This document shows positions 1 through 8,637 of a DNA stretch of 64,000 nt, piece by piece. A program made the position numbers and the translations under genes. Each line of letters opens with the position of its first letter. Positions within the stretch are counted from its first letter, which is position 1. Location of the stretch: the NCBI RefSeq assembly GCF_042683565.1, contig NZ_JBHUJW010000034.1, positions 186,001 through 250,000 of the forward strand, written 5' to 3'. This stretch comes from Brevibacillus sp042683565 (GTDB lineage: Bacteria > Bacillota > Bacilli > Brevibacillales > Brevibacillaceae). Under the pieces are notes generated by a model. That model ran no database searches. It worked only from the letters and a program-made list of their open reading frames with translations, and was not told the DNA's origin.

Positions 1-2465
1 AGGTGCTCTTTTTCCGCCCGAATGCTCTGCAGTCCCGCCATTTGGCGGTCGCGTCGGCCCACTTCCTCATAGTGACGCTCGATCTCGTCAATCAGCATGT
101 CCTGGCGCTTGGCATCCAGCTCCGCTGCTGCCTGCCGCATTTTCTCCTCTGCCGTTTGCAGCCTGCTGTTCCCTTCTGCGATTGACTTGTCCAACTGCTC
201 GAGGATCAGGGCGCTGCGCTCCAGCAGCCCTTTCTGCCCCGCTTCTTCCTCGCGCAGCGCGTCGATTTGCTGCACCAGTTTTTCCCGCTGCTCCTTCAGC
301 TGCTCACGCCGGGCCTGCTTTGCCGCCAGCTCTTTTTCCTCGCGCTGGTAGACGGCGAGCAGCTCCTCGAAGGACTCGACAGCCCATGTCTCCCCGTGTG
401 CGCGGCATTCGTCCCGGAATGCCTGCTCGCGCGCGGCCAGCGCGTCCCGCTCGTGCTGCAGAGCAGCCAGACGCTCCTGGAAGGCAGCCTGCTCGCCCTT
501 CGCGGTAAGCAGTGCCTCCCTCGCCAGCCCTGCCGCACGCTCCGCCTCTCGCAAAGCCTCTTCTGCCGCTTTGCTGCGCGCGCGCAGCCCCTCGCCTTCG
601 GAGCGGTCGTCCTCCTGCTCTGGATGCCTGATTTCTCCGTGCTTGTGATGCGTGGAACCGCAAACCGGGCATTCGTCGCCATCCGCGAGACGTTCCCGCA
701 AGTAACGGGCCATGTTTTCCTGCTGCCAGCGCTCCAGCGACTCGCGCAGTTCAGCAAAGTGAGCCTGCTGCCGGGCTGCCTCTGCTTCCTTGGCTTCGCA
801 GTCCGCCAAAAGAGAGCTCCACCGCGCCTCTGCCGCCTTTTGCTCGGCGCATGCCCGCTCCCACTTTTGTTGCAGGTCCGCTGCCTGCATCTTCACTTCC
901 CGCCACTGGCGGCCTACCTGCTTCATCTCTGCCAGGACGTTCCGCGCCTGCTCCCATTCGCTGTCGGAGAGAACCGGCTGGGCGTCTGCTGCCGCGAGCT
1001 GCTGCTTGGCCTGCTCCAGCCGTCTGGCACTTTCCTCCCACGACTGGCGCTGCCGCTGTGCCTGCTCCAGGGCCTGCTCGCGCTGCTGCCCGGCCGCCTG
1101 TACCTCGTCCTGCAGTTCCCGGCACTTGGCCTGCTCACGCTCCCACTGCTGTCTCGCCTCGCGGGCAGCCGACACCTGCTCGCGCCACTCCGGCGTGACG
1201 ACGGCCTGTCTCATCTGTTCGTCCAGCCGCTTCCACTCCTGCTCCCAGACGCGCAGCGCTTCCTCGTCCTGCGCCAGCTGCTCCTCCGTCTGCCGAAGTC
1301 CATCGACGATCTCTGCCTTTTCCCGCTCCAGACGAGACCATTCTTCGCGAATCGACGCCAGCTCCGCTTCCCATTCTTCCGCCTGTGCCAGCCTCCCTTT
1401 TTGCGTGGTCAGTTCCGGCTCCTGAGCCAATAGTGTCGATTGGGCCTGCAGGTATTCCTGCTCCGCTTTCTCCATGCGGACTCGCGCTGATTCCTGCTCT
1501 GCCCGGCTGCGCTCCACAGCCTGTCCGGTCAACAGCCATTCCTGGTCCAGCCGCTCCCATTGCGTCAGCAGCGGGAACAGCCTGATGCTGGCCTCCCAGC
1601 CGCGTATCCGCGCTTTCCACGACTCGATCTCGGGCTCGCGTGCCGCGAACTGCTGCAGTTGCTCCTGCACGCGGGTCAGCTCCTGCTGCCATTGGTACAG
1701 TTGCTCCAGCTCCCTGCGCTGTTCAGCCAGCTCCTGCTTTTGCCGCATGAACTCCTGTTCCTTTTCCGCCGCTTCCGCCCACGTCTGACGGGCCGTCTCC
1801 AGCGCCTCGTAGCCGGCGTCGCCTAGCGCGGCTGCCGCCAGTTGCAGGCGGTGCAGCTGCTCTCTGGACTGCTCCAGCGCATGACGAACGCGCTCGCTAA
1901 GTTTCTCCCCGTAAATATGCAAGCGGAACATCCGCTGCAGCATCTCGTTGCGCTCGCTTCCCTTCAAGGTCAAAAAGCGGGAAAACTGCCCCTGCGGCAG
2001 CACGACGGCACGGGTAAAGTCCTGCAGCGTCAGCCCGATCAGCGCTTCAATCGCCGCTGTCGCCGCCGTCGCCTTGGACTCGAGCACCACATCCGGCTCG
2101 CCTGTCAGGGCGCCGGATTGAATCAGCCGCACCTCCGGCTGGCGCTTGTTGCCCTTTTTGTCCAGCCCGAATTCCCGCTCAATCGTGTATCGTTTGCGGT
2201 CTGCTCCCTTGCCCAGGTCGAAGGTAAAGGAGACGAAGACGCGCTGCTCCAACTGATTGAGCACATCCTTGGGGTGGTTGCCGCCGCCCAGACGCACGAC
2301 CTGCCCGTAGAGCGCGAGCGTAATCGCATCCAGGATGGTGGACTTGCCGCTGCCCGTCGGACCGAAAATCCCGAACAGTCCCGCCTGGCAAAGGATTTCA
2401 AAATCGACCTCCTGCATTTCCCGATAGCTGTGCATGCCTGCCAGCTTCAATCGTATCGGCTTCAT
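1..2465 (-). CDS. sbcC: SbcC, ATPase subunit of the SbcCD nuclease (3' end cut by window edge)
   Basis: This is the large SMC-like subunit of the SbcCD (Rad50-Mre11 type) complex, which opens hairpins and processes DNA ends in the cytoplasm. The frame is open from the ATG at 2465 to the window start, giving about 821 residues; family members are usually 1,000-1,200, so the C-terminal ATPase lobe is missing here. A Walker A motif (GPTGSGKST) lies at residues 35-43. Long Glu/Gln/Arg-rich coiled coil follows, and a zinc-hook CPVC lies at residues 599-602 (codons near 660-671), the dimerisation point of Rad50 proteins. The start overlaps the stop of sbcD as ATGA, which indicates translational coupling. 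The identity is secure. Confidence 0.95.
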   Translation of the reverse strand, partial: MKPIRLKLAGMHSYREMQEVDFEILCQAGLFGIFGPTGSGKSTILDAITLALYGQVVRLGGGNHPKDVLNQLEQRVFVSFTFDLGKGADRKRYTIEREFGLDKKGNKRQPEVRLIQSGALTGEPDVVLESKATAATAAIEALIGLTLQDFTRAVVLPQGQFSRFLTLKGSERNEMLQRMFRLHIYGEKLSERVRHALEQSREQLHRLQLAAAALGDAGYEALETARQTWAEAAEKEQEFMRQKQELAEQRRELEQLYQWQQELTRVQEQLQQFAAREPEIESWKARIRGWEASIRLFPLLTQWERLDQEWLLTGQAVERSRAEQESARVRMEKAEQEYLQAQSTLLAQEPELTTQKGRLAQAEEWEAELASIREEWSRLEREKAEIVDGLRQTEEQLAQDEEALRVWEQEWKRLDEQMRQAVVTPEWREQVSAAREARQQWEREQAKCRELQDEVQAAGQQREQALEQAQRQRQSWEESARRLEQAKQQLAAADAQPVLSDSEWEQARNVLAEMKQVGRQWREVKMQAADLQQKWERACAEQKAAEARWSSLLADCEAKEAEAARQQAHFAELRESLERWQQENMARYLRERLADGDECPVCGSTHHKHGEIRHPEQEDDRSEGEGLRARSKAAEEALREAERAAGLAREALLTAKGEQAAFQERLAALQHERDALAAREQAFRDECRAHGETWAVESFEELLAVYQREEKELAAKQARREQLKEQREKLVQQIDALREEEAGQKGLLERSALILEQLDKSIAEGNSRLQTAEEKMRQAAAELDAKRQDMLIDEIERHYEEVGRRDRQMAGLQSIRAEKEH

Positions 2466-3715
2466 TCCGCTTCCTCCTCTCCACCGGTTTCGGCCAGCAG
2501 CCGCTCGAACATCGCTACCAGCCGGTCGTCGGGCTGCACGCCGCGTTTCCGTTCATAGAAGCGGCGAAACAGCTGCTCCGGCGTCAGCTCTGCCAGCTCG
2601 ACGCGCTCCTCCCCGCCGTCCTCGTCCCGGTCATCCCGCACGACGACGCGCTGTATCTTGATGAAATCATCGCTTAACTTGCGCAAACGCTGAAATTCGG
2701 CCGGGTCGATCACGTCTGACACATGCAGCTCCAGATCGATCCATGCCCCGGCATCCCGGCCTTCCGCCAGCCAGCGCTCTACCTGCTCGATCCCTTCTGT
2801 CGCCTTCCAGCGCGCCAGAGGCCGTCCGCTCGTCAGGTAGACGATCTCCTCCCGCACTTCTGTGCCCGGCACGACATCGACCAGCACCACAGCCTTGCTC
2901 TGTCCTGCCTCGGAAAAGCTGTAGGACAGGGGCGAGCCGCTGTAGCGGACGATCGGCTTGTCCCGAAGCTTTTGCAGCCGATGCAAGTGGCCCAGCGCCA
3001 CGTAGTCCGCCTTTTCCGGAAAAGCAAGCGGCGAGACGGTCATCGCCCCGCCGATTTGAATCGGCCGTTCCGAGTCCGTCTCCAGCCCGCCCATGACAAA
3101 CAGATGGCTCGTGACCAGATTGACCGTATCGTCGCGAAAATGACGGGCAAGGTCAGCCAAAAGCTCCGCGATCCGCCCGGAGAAAGCAAGCTGCATCTGC
3201 TCCTGGGTAAAGCTCTCCGAAAGCAGCTCCTTCAGCCTCGACTCCGACGGATATGGCAGAGCGAGCACGACGGCATGATGCTCGCAGCCCGGCACGGCAA
3301 GCTCCAGCCAGGAAGGCCCCCCGGCGACGATCCGCACGCGGTCAGACGGCGCCTCCTCCATGATGAGCGGCGCTTCCTTCGGCAATCCCAAAAGGACAAT
3401 CCCGTGCTTCGTCGCCAGCGGCGCTGCCGCCCGGACCCGCTCCGGCTGATCGTGGTTGCCCGCGATCACGACCACTCCGCGCGTACCTTCGCGGGAAAGC
3501 CGCTCCAGCGCATCGTAAAACAGTTCCTCCGCCCAAGCAGGCGGATTGACCGAATCGTAGACATCGCCTGCGATCAGCACAAGGTCGACGCTCCTCTCGT
3601 CCGCGATCCGGCACAGCTCGTCCACAAACGCGGCCTGCTCGGCCCGGCGGTCCCGCCCCTCGAGCTGCCGCCCGAAATGCCAGTCGGCCGTATGTAAAAT
3701 GCGCATCGGTTTCAT
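2462..3715 (-). CDS. sbcD: SbcD, exonuclease subunit of SbcCD
   Basis: Mre11-type metallophosphoesterase of 417 residues, the nuclease partner of SbcC. The N-terminus MRILHTADWHFG carries the first metal-binding Asp and His (about residues 11-13), followed by GDVYD (50-54), GNHD (86-89) and a GHLH motif further on; these are the conserved two-metal site residues. The C-terminal third is the acidic capping and SbcC-binding region. The gene heads the sbcD-sbcC pair. A TACAAT-like -10 in the AT-rich stretch just upstream (about 3740-3760, minus strand) is a possible promoter. Full length, nothing odd. Confidence 0.95.
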   Translation of the reverse strand: MKPMRILHTADWHFGRQLEGRDRRAEQAAFVDELCRIADERSVDLVLIAGDVYDSVNPPAWAEELFYDALERLSREGTRGVVVIAGNHDQPERVRAAAPLATKHGIVLLGLPKEAPLIMEEAPSDRVRIVAGGPSWLELAVPGCEHHAVVLALPYPSESRLKELLSESFTQEQMQLAFSGRIAELLADLARHFRDDTVNLVTSHLFVMGGLETDSERPIQIGGAMTVSPLAFPEKADYVALGHLHRLQKLRDKPIVRYSGSPLSYSFSEAGQSKAVVLVDVVPGTEVREEIVYLTSGRPLARWKATEGIEQVERWLAEGRDAGAWIDLELHVSDVIDPAEFQRLRKLSDDFIKIQRVVVRDDRDEDGGEERVELAELTPEQLFRRFYERKRGVQPDDRLVAMFERLLAETGGEEEAE

Positions 3716-3995
3716 CCTTTCATGACGATCATGTGTTTGCTATTTATTGTAACAAAAGACAGCAGGGTGCGCGGTTGAAATTTACGCCACTTTCGCAGTT
3801 TCTGTTCATCCAGCGGCGCGGCGCGTGCATCACGCCACTTGTCGTATGGGGAAAAGGGCAGTATCGTAAGAAGCGTGGAGCGGTCGTTAGCATGAGACTT
3901 CCTTTGTACCGCTCAGGAGGACATACCAGTCGAGCGGCAACGGTCTTTTGGCATCCTCCCCCTCCATTCACCCCCTGAAAGGAGAACAACCTCCC

Positions 3996-4820
3996 ATGAT
4001 TCAATACACCGACGAGCGCGTCACCGTATTTCAAAGTGCGCTGTACCAGACTACGTCCACGGTCATTTCACTGGACGAGCACATCATCATCGTCGATCCG
4101 AACTGGCTCCCCGATGAAATCCGGGACATTCAGGACTTTGTCCGGTCGATTCAGGGAGACAAGGAGCTGTACCTGCTCTTTACCCACGGCGATTTCGACC
4201 ACATCATCGGCTACCGGGCCTTTCCCGGCGCCAGGACGATCGGCAGCCGCGCCTTGCGCGACCATCCGAAAAAAGAGCACAAGCTCCGGCTCATCCGCGA
4301 ATTCGATGCGACCCATTATTTGACGCGCGACTACCCGATCGAGTTCCCCGAGCTGGACATCGTTATCACGGAGGATCGCCAGCAGCTCGTCCTTGGCCAG
4401 ACGACCTTGCACTTTTTCCTCGCTCCCGGCCATTGTGCAGACGGCCTGTTTACCGTCGTCGACTCGCTGGGGCTTTTCGTCGCGGGTGACTACCTCTCCG
4501 ACTTCGAGCTGCCGTTCATTTACGACAGCGCCAAAGCGTACGTAGAGACCATTCAGCTCGCCCAAAAGATCATCGACGAGCACCGCATCCGCCTGCTCGT
4601 CCCCGGCCACGGACAGACCACCGACAACCGGCAGGAGATGAAGCGGCGGGCGCATTTGGCTCTCGACCATCTGGAGCGCCTGACGCAAGCCGTCATTGCC
4701 GGGGACGAGGTCGCCATTGCCAGTCTGGAAAAGGAGCACGCCTTCTTCTCCCCCACGACGCAGGAATCGCACCGGGAAAATGTCCGCATCATCCGCAGCG
4801 AATACGGCGAAGGCCGCTGA
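3996..4820 (+). CDS. Metallo-beta-lactamase-fold hydrolase
   Basis: MBL-fold protein of 274 residues; the substrate is unknown. The ATG at 3996 was chosen because AAAGGAG lies about 12 nt upstream, whereas the open frame extending to 3948 has no ribosome site. The metal motif reads THGDFDH at residues 63-69, so the middle position of the usual HxHxDH is Asp. The later ligands are present: His146 in APGHCADG, Asp165 in AGDYLSD and His205 in PGHGQ. That pattern fits a glyoxalase-II/thioesterase-like or other MBL hydrolase with an altered metal site. It is a single gene between sbcDC and ctaA (both on the opposite strand) and ends at a shared terminator. Confidence 0.85.
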   Translation: MIQYTDERVTVFQSALYQTTSTVISLDEHIIIVDPNWLPDEIRDIQDFVRSIQGDKELYLLFTHGDFDHIIGYRAFPGARTIGSRALRDHPKKEHKLRLIREFDATHYLTRDYPIEFPELDIVITEDRQQLVLGQTTLHFFLAPGHCADGLFTVVDSLGLFVAGDYLSDFELPFIYDSAKAYVETIQLAQKIIDEHRIRLLVPGHGQTTDNRQEMKRRAHLALDHLERLTQAVIAGDEVAIASLEKEHAFFSPTTQESHRENVRIIRSEYGEGR

Positions 4821-4850
4821 CGGCAAGGATGGAACTGCAGGCAAAAAGGG

Positions 4851-4890
4851 AAAAGCCGCTTCCCCCCATCGCAGGGAAAGCGGCTTTTTA
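4851..4890. terminator. Bidirectional terminator between the MBL gene and ctaA
   Basis: Perfect stem AAAAGCCGCTT / AAGCGGCTTTT around a short C-rich loop, with T-runs on both strands. It serves two convergent genes. Confidence 0.85.
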
Positions 4891-4920
4891 CGCGATTTTC
4901 AAAGTATGCATCTTCGGCGT

Positions 4921-5835
4921 TCATTTCCTGAGCGTATGGGGGCGAGGCTTCTTCCCGGCCTGCAGACACATATAGCAGATGACGCCAAACAAAATCGTGA
5001 TGATCATCGAATGCAGCAAGGTCGTATACAGATGCAGCCTGGACAGAATGACAAAGCCGCCGCTGAACACTTGCAGAAACACGAGCACGAGCGCGATCAG
5101 ACTCGCTCCGTACAGATCGCGGCGCGACTTGCGGAAATGCTTGGCTGCGTAGATCGCATTCGCCACCAGCAAAATCAAAAATAACAGCGCCCCCATCCTG
5201 TGCGCGAACTGGATGCCTACATGACCGGACAGCTCCGGAATCAGCTTGCCCTCGCAAAGCGGCCAGTCGCTGCACGCCATGCTGGAGCCTGTGTGCCGCA
5301 CGTACGCTCCCAGATAGACAACCCCGTAGGCGTAAAGCGCCAAAAACCAGATCCAGTTGCGAAATCCCCTTGGCACCTCTCCTTGCACCATGCTCTCCAT
5401 CTTGTGCCGCTGCAGCACGAAGCCGGTGAGCAAAAACACGCCGGTAAAGGCCAGCAGGGAAAATCCGAAGTGAAGCGCGAGTACAGCAGAAGACTGCGGC
5501 CAAATCACAGCGGAAGCCCCAAGGATCGATTCCAGTACGATGAAGAACAAGCCGAACAGGGCGAGGTTGCGCACCTCCCGAATCCCCCGGTAAACTCGCC
5601 AGCACAGCACCGAGAAAACGATCACCACGATGCCGGCAATGCCTGTAATCAAGCGATGCGTATATTCAATGATCGAAGCGAGCGTGTACTCCGGTACCCA
5701 TTTGCCGTTGCAGAGCGGCCAGTCGTTTCCGCAGCCCAGCCCGGAATCCGTTTTGGTGACCAGCGAACCGGCAACCATGACGATGAACATGACGATTGTC
5801 GCAAACACGGCGAGAGGTTTCAGCCATTTTTCCAT
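4921..5835 (-). CDS. ctaA: Heme A synthase CtaA (COX15 family)
   Basis: Integral membrane protein of 304 residues that oxidises the C8 methyl of heme O to a formyl group, giving heme A for the aa3/caa3 oxidase. About eight membrane segments are visible. Two cysteine pairs sit in extracytoplasmic loops (GCGNDWPLC near residues 34-42 and CSDWPLC in the second half), as in the Bacillus-type enzyme. Conserved His residues for heme lie in EYTHRLITG, ALHFGFSL, FAHRMG and LLHSMI. It lies downstream of ctaB on the same strand but is separated from it by a terminator-like hairpin and a second leader hairpin, so it may be controlled separately. Confidence 0.95.
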   Translation of the reverse strand: MEKWLKPLAVFATIVMFIVMVAGSLVTKTDSGLGCGNDWPLCNGKWVPEYTLASIIEYTHRLITGIAGIVVIVFSVLCWRVYRGIREVRNLALFGLFFIVLESILGASAVIWPQSSAVLALHFGFSLLAFTGVFLLTGFVLQRHKMESMVQGEVPRGFRNWIWFLALYAYGVVYLGAYVRHTGSSMACSDWPLCEGKLIPELSGHVGIQFAHRMGALLFLILLVANAIYAAKHFRKSRRDLYGASLIALVLVFLQVFSGGFVILSRLHLYTTLLHSMIITILFGVICYMCLQAGKKPRPHTLRK

Positions 5836-5864
5836 AGTGAATGCACCTGTTTCCTGTGAGGATG

Positions 5865-5889
5865 GAGGTCTGTCCCAACGTCAGACCTC
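5865..5889 (-). promoter_or_regulatory. Inverted repeat in the ctaA leader
   Basis: Perfect 8-bp inverted repeat GAGGTCTG / CAGACCTC with a 9-nt loop, 30 nt upstream of the ctaA start codon and followed by the AGGAAACAGG ribosome site. It has no T-run, so it is not a terminator. It could be an operator or an RNA hairpin controlling ctaA; which one cannot be told from sequence. Confidence 0.45.
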
Positions 5890-5913
5890 TTGCGTATTGT
5901 CCTCTCTTACGAT

Positions 5914-5945
5914 AAGGAAACATCCCCTGCCAAGCAAGGGATGTT
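5914..5945 (-). terminator. Hairpin between ctaB and ctaA (terminator or attenuator)
   Basis: Read on the minus strand, AACATCCCTTGC pairs with GCAGGGGATGTT (one G-U pair) around a 3-nt loop and is followed by TTTCCTTAT. The stem is strong but the T-tract is imperfect, so partial read-through into ctaA is plausible. Confidence 0.6.
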
Positions 5946-5972
5946 CCGTGAACATTTCGTGAGTGTTATGTG

Positions 5973-6908
5973 TCAATAATAGTTCACCATTGTGCTGATG
6001 ACGACCGCCGCGCAAAAGACAGTCAGGTAAAGAATGGAGTAGCCGAACAGCTTGCGCGCCCATGCGAGGTCGTCCTTGGCACGGAAGCCCTGGAACAACA
6101 GCACCATGTAGATGATCCCCATGATTCCCATTACAGCCAGATAAACGTAGCCGACGCTGCCGTGAATGAACAGCAAGAGGGACGCCGGGAACAGGACAGA
6201 GCCCCAGAGCACCATTTGACGTTTCGTTTCCGCAAAGCCTTTGACAACGGGCAGCATCGGCAAATTCCCTGCGCGATACTCATCTGTCTTGAGCATCGCC
6301 AGCGCGAGGAAGTGCGGCGGCTGCCACAGGAACAGAATCAGGAACAGAAGCCAGGCAGCCGGGTCCATGTTGTTGGTAACCGCCACCCATCCGATCACGG
6401 GAGGAGCAGCGCCGGAAATGCCGCCAATGACCGTGTTGAGCGTCGTAACGCGTTTCAGCGGCGTATAGATCAGCACGTAGAAAATATGGCCGATCAGGCC
6501 CCATACTGCTGCCAGCGGATTGGCGAACACAGCGAGCACGGCCAAGCCCGCCAAAAGCAAGCCAAGCCCGACGAGCAGCGCATTGCGGGGCGAGATGCGC
6601 CCGGCTGCTACGGCCCGGTTTTTGGTCCGTTTCATTTTCAAGTCCAATTCACGATCGTAAAAATTGTTCAACGCCGCACCAGACATGATCACCAAAGCGG
6701 TGCCAAGCATGGTGAGGATCGCTAGCTTCCAGTCTGGATAACCGAAGGATGCCAACCATAGAGCAGCAAACGCGGTCATCAGGTTGGACATGGTAATGCC
6801 AGGCTTTGTCAGTTGCACATAGTCGCGAAAGGTTGCCTGTACTACCGGTTGTGCCTGCAAGGCAGTATCGGCTTCAAGCGAATCCTGCACAGTTACTTGC
6901 TGGTCCAC
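5973..6908 (-). CDS. ctaB: Heme O synthase CtaB (protoheme IX farnesyltransferase)
   Basis: UbiA-family membrane prenyltransferase of 311 residues that adds farnesyl to heme B. The polyprenyl-diphosphate/Mg2+ motif NNFYDREXD is present near residues 83-91, with the second Asp-rich loop region further on and nine hydrophobic segments overall. The start is a GTG at 6908 with AGGAGG eight bases upstream. It acts before CtaA, and the adjacent genes ctaM and ctaG are also oxidase assembly factors. Length is typical of the Bacillus enzymes. Confidence 0.95.
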   Translation of the reverse strand: MDQQVTVQDSLEADTALQAQPVVQATFRDYVQLTKPGITMSNLMTAFAALWLASFGYPDWKLAILTMLGTALVIMSGAALNNFYDRELDLKMKRTKNRAVAAGRISPRNALLVGLGLLLAGLAVLAVFANPLAAVWGLIGHIFYVLIYTPLKRVTTLNTVIGGISGAAPPVIGWVAVTNNMDPAAWLLFLILFLWQPPHFLALAMLKTDEYRAGNLPMLPVVKGFAETKRQMVLWGSVLFPASLLLFIHGSVGYVYLAVMGIMGIIYMVLLFQGFRAKDDLAWARKLFGYSILYLTVFCAAVVISTMVNYY

Positions 6909-7020
6909 ATCTTGTACCTCCTGTCCGAATCTATCTGAACATCCGAAATCGCAATAGACAAACTATCTTTCATTCTATCGAATCCTCGTAAAGCAAGTCA
7001 ACACGGCTGCCGCCTTCCCA

Positions 7021-7479
7021 TTACTTTCCAAAGATCACGTCGATGACGCCCGCTGTTTCCCCGCCCGGGTAGATCAAGTACAGCAGCGTATAGACCGTTA
7101 CCCCAGTAATGGCCGAAATAAACCAGACGATGGACGTCCACGGACCGATTTTTCTGTGCTTGGCAAACTCTTTCTTGTAGCCGTAGCGAAGGGTGATCAG
7201 CCCCATCACGCCGCCTACCGTCGCCAGGATGATGTGGAAGAACAGGAATGTCTGATAGATCGGTTTCAGACTGTCCGGACCACCGAAGTGCGTGTTCCCG
7301 ACAAACGCCGTACGGGACACGTAGGTAAGAAAGAAGAGCGTCGCAAAAATAGCGGCCCACTTCATGATTTTCATATGTTTCTCGGTTTGCCGCTTGGCAA
7401 TCGCGTACCAGCCAAACGCGACCAAAATTCCGCTGATGGCGATAAACGATGTACTGATCGTGGGCAACAAGATGGACAT
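7021..7479 (-). CDS. ctaM: DUF420 membrane protein, CtaM-like oxidase maturation factor
   Basis: Membrane protein of 152 residues with four to five hydrophobic segments and conserved His residues (for example in KHMKIMKW and FFHIILA), matching the DUF420/YozB family. In Bacillus and Staphylococcus this family (CtaM) is needed for maturation of the heme-A oxidase, which fits the position between ctaG and ctaB. An AGGTGTAGGAA ribosome site precedes the ATG. Function is by family and context, not proven by motif. Confidence 0.85.
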   Translation of the reverse strand: MSILLPTISTSFIAISGILVAFGWYAIAKRQTEKHMKIMKWAAIFATLFFLTYVSRTAFVGNTHFGGPDSLKPIYQTFLFFHIILATVGGVMGLITLRYGYKKEFAKHRKIGPWTSIVWFISAITGVTVYTLLYLIYPGGETAGVIDVIFGK

Positions 7480-7515
7480 TTCCTACACCTCATTCACATA
7501 TATGACAATCTTTTT

Positions 7516-8409
7516 CTATACACGGCCTTCTTCGGCGGCAGGCGTCTTCATCAGGATGGGCGCAGTCTGCTCCATCGGCAGATCGTCCTGCTTCTCCTGT
7601 TTATACCAGTTGTAGAAGACGTAGGCAAGCACCGAGCCGTACACAAACTCCTGAATCAGCTTCATGATGATCCCGCCCAGGCGTTGGTCACTGGAGGCAG
7701 TAAGGCTTGCAATCAGCCGGGGAGCCTCCTTGTATGTGGCATACAGCGGGGTATCAGCAAAGATAATCAGCGCACAGGCGGGAGTAATCAACACGCCATT
7801 GGCAAAGATGTACGCCAGCTTTTTCAATCCGGCCAGTTGCTTCTTGCTGTCCGACAGCGGGCTTACAATCGGCCACCACATGGAAAAGGCAGTGAGCAAG
7901 AGCACGACATGGTATGCCGTCATCCATCCATGATGGAGCGCAACGGCGTCGAAAATGAACGGGACATGATAGAACGAGAACAGTGCGTTAAACAGCAACG
8001 ACGCCACTACAGGCTGTGTCATGATCCGCAGCAAGAATTTCAGCCATTTGGGTTGAAAGATCTTTTCCAGGAGCCACTCCGGCAGTGCCAATAGCACGAG
8101 CGGGGGGATGGCAAAGTACAAAATCGCCTGCTGCAGCATGTGAAAACTAAACAGGTAATGATGACCGAAATAATTGACAGGACTCCCTTGTGCCGCATAA
8201 AACAGGAGCAATGCGAGAACAAACAGGCTTTTTTGTTTGATGGTCGCCGGTGTGGCGCGGTCAAACCTTTGATGAAACGGACCTGTTATCAAGAAATAGG
8301 CTATCGCAAAAAGCAAGGTCAGCAGCATCACGTCCGGACTCCACAAATCGGAAAACGATGCGCCTCCCACGCCTGAAGACACGCCATGCAGGTGGTGCTG
8401 ACTATCCAT
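7516..8409 (-). CDS. ctaG: Cytochrome c oxidase assembly factor CtaG (caa3 type)
   Basis: Polytopic membrane protein of 297 residues of the caa3_CtaG family, needed for formation of active caa3 oxidase, probably through copper insertion. About seven membrane segments are visible and His residues lie near their ends (FHQRFDRA, NYFGHHYLFSFHM, LHHGWMTAYH). The ATG at 8409 follows GGGAGGATATTT. In B. subtilis ctaG directly follows ctaF; here ctaF is 21 kb upstream, beyond the paa island, and ctaG has its own -10 element. Confidence 0.92.
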   Translation of the reverse strand: MDSQHHLHGVSSGVGGASFSDLWSPDVMLLTLLFAIAYFLITGPFHQRFDRATPATIKQKSLFVLALLLFYAAQGSPVNYFGHHYLFSFHMLQQAILYFAIPPLVLLALPEWLLEKIFQPKWLKFLLRIMTQPVVASLLFNALFSFYHVPFIFDAVALHHGWMTAYHVVLLLTAFSMWWPIVSPLSDSKKQLAGLKKLAYIFANGVLITPACALIIFADTPLYATYKEAPRLIASLTASSDQRLGGIIMKLIQEFVYGSVLAYVFYNWYKQEKQDDLPMEQTAPILMKTPAAEEGRV

Positions 8410-8456
8410 AAATATCCTCCCTTCATACTAGAAAGGGTGCCCTCTATACAATCTCC

Positions 8457-8462
8457 ATTATA
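8457..8462 (-). promoter_or_regulatory. Candidate -10 element for ctaG-ctaM
   Basis: Perfect TATAAT on the minus strand 48 nt upstream of the ctaG start. No good -35 lies at 17 nt. This suggests that ctaG is transcribed independently of ctaF. Confidence 0.5.
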
Positions 8463-8581
8463 CCGTTGATCGCACGTTCTTTCCCGAATAAAAATGAACA
8501 AAGTGTTGACAAATCACCGTCCATTTATGCTGATTCTGCTGGGAAGCCAACCGCTGCGAAAACGCTTCTCCCTCGCAGTTG

Positions 8582-8617
8582 AAAAAAGAGAAAGGCCATC
8601 CCCTGCCGGGACAGCCT
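8582..8617 (-). terminator. Terminator after the paaABCD-aldehyde dehydrogenase operon
   Basis: On the minus strand, AGGCTGTCCC pairs with GGGATGGCCT (two G-U pairs) around GGCAG and is followed by TTCTCTTTTTT. It ends the block just downstream of the aldehyde dehydrogenase stop codon. Confidence 0.8.
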
Positions 8618-8637
8618 CCCCCTGTTGAACGATTCTC

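Noticed and set aside
267..1433. Long plus-strand frame opposite sbcC
   Set aside because: Leu/Pro/Arg/Cys-rich shadow of the coiled-coil codons of SbcC; no ribosome site.
3872..3914. GAGCGGT / ACCGCTC inverted repeat upstream of the MBL gene
   Set aside because: Seven-bp arms with a loop near 30 nt; likely by chance, no supporting signal.
3733..4034. Small frames on both strands between sbcD and the MBL gene
   Set aside because: Low-quality composition and no ribosome sites; one overlaps the well-supported MBL start.
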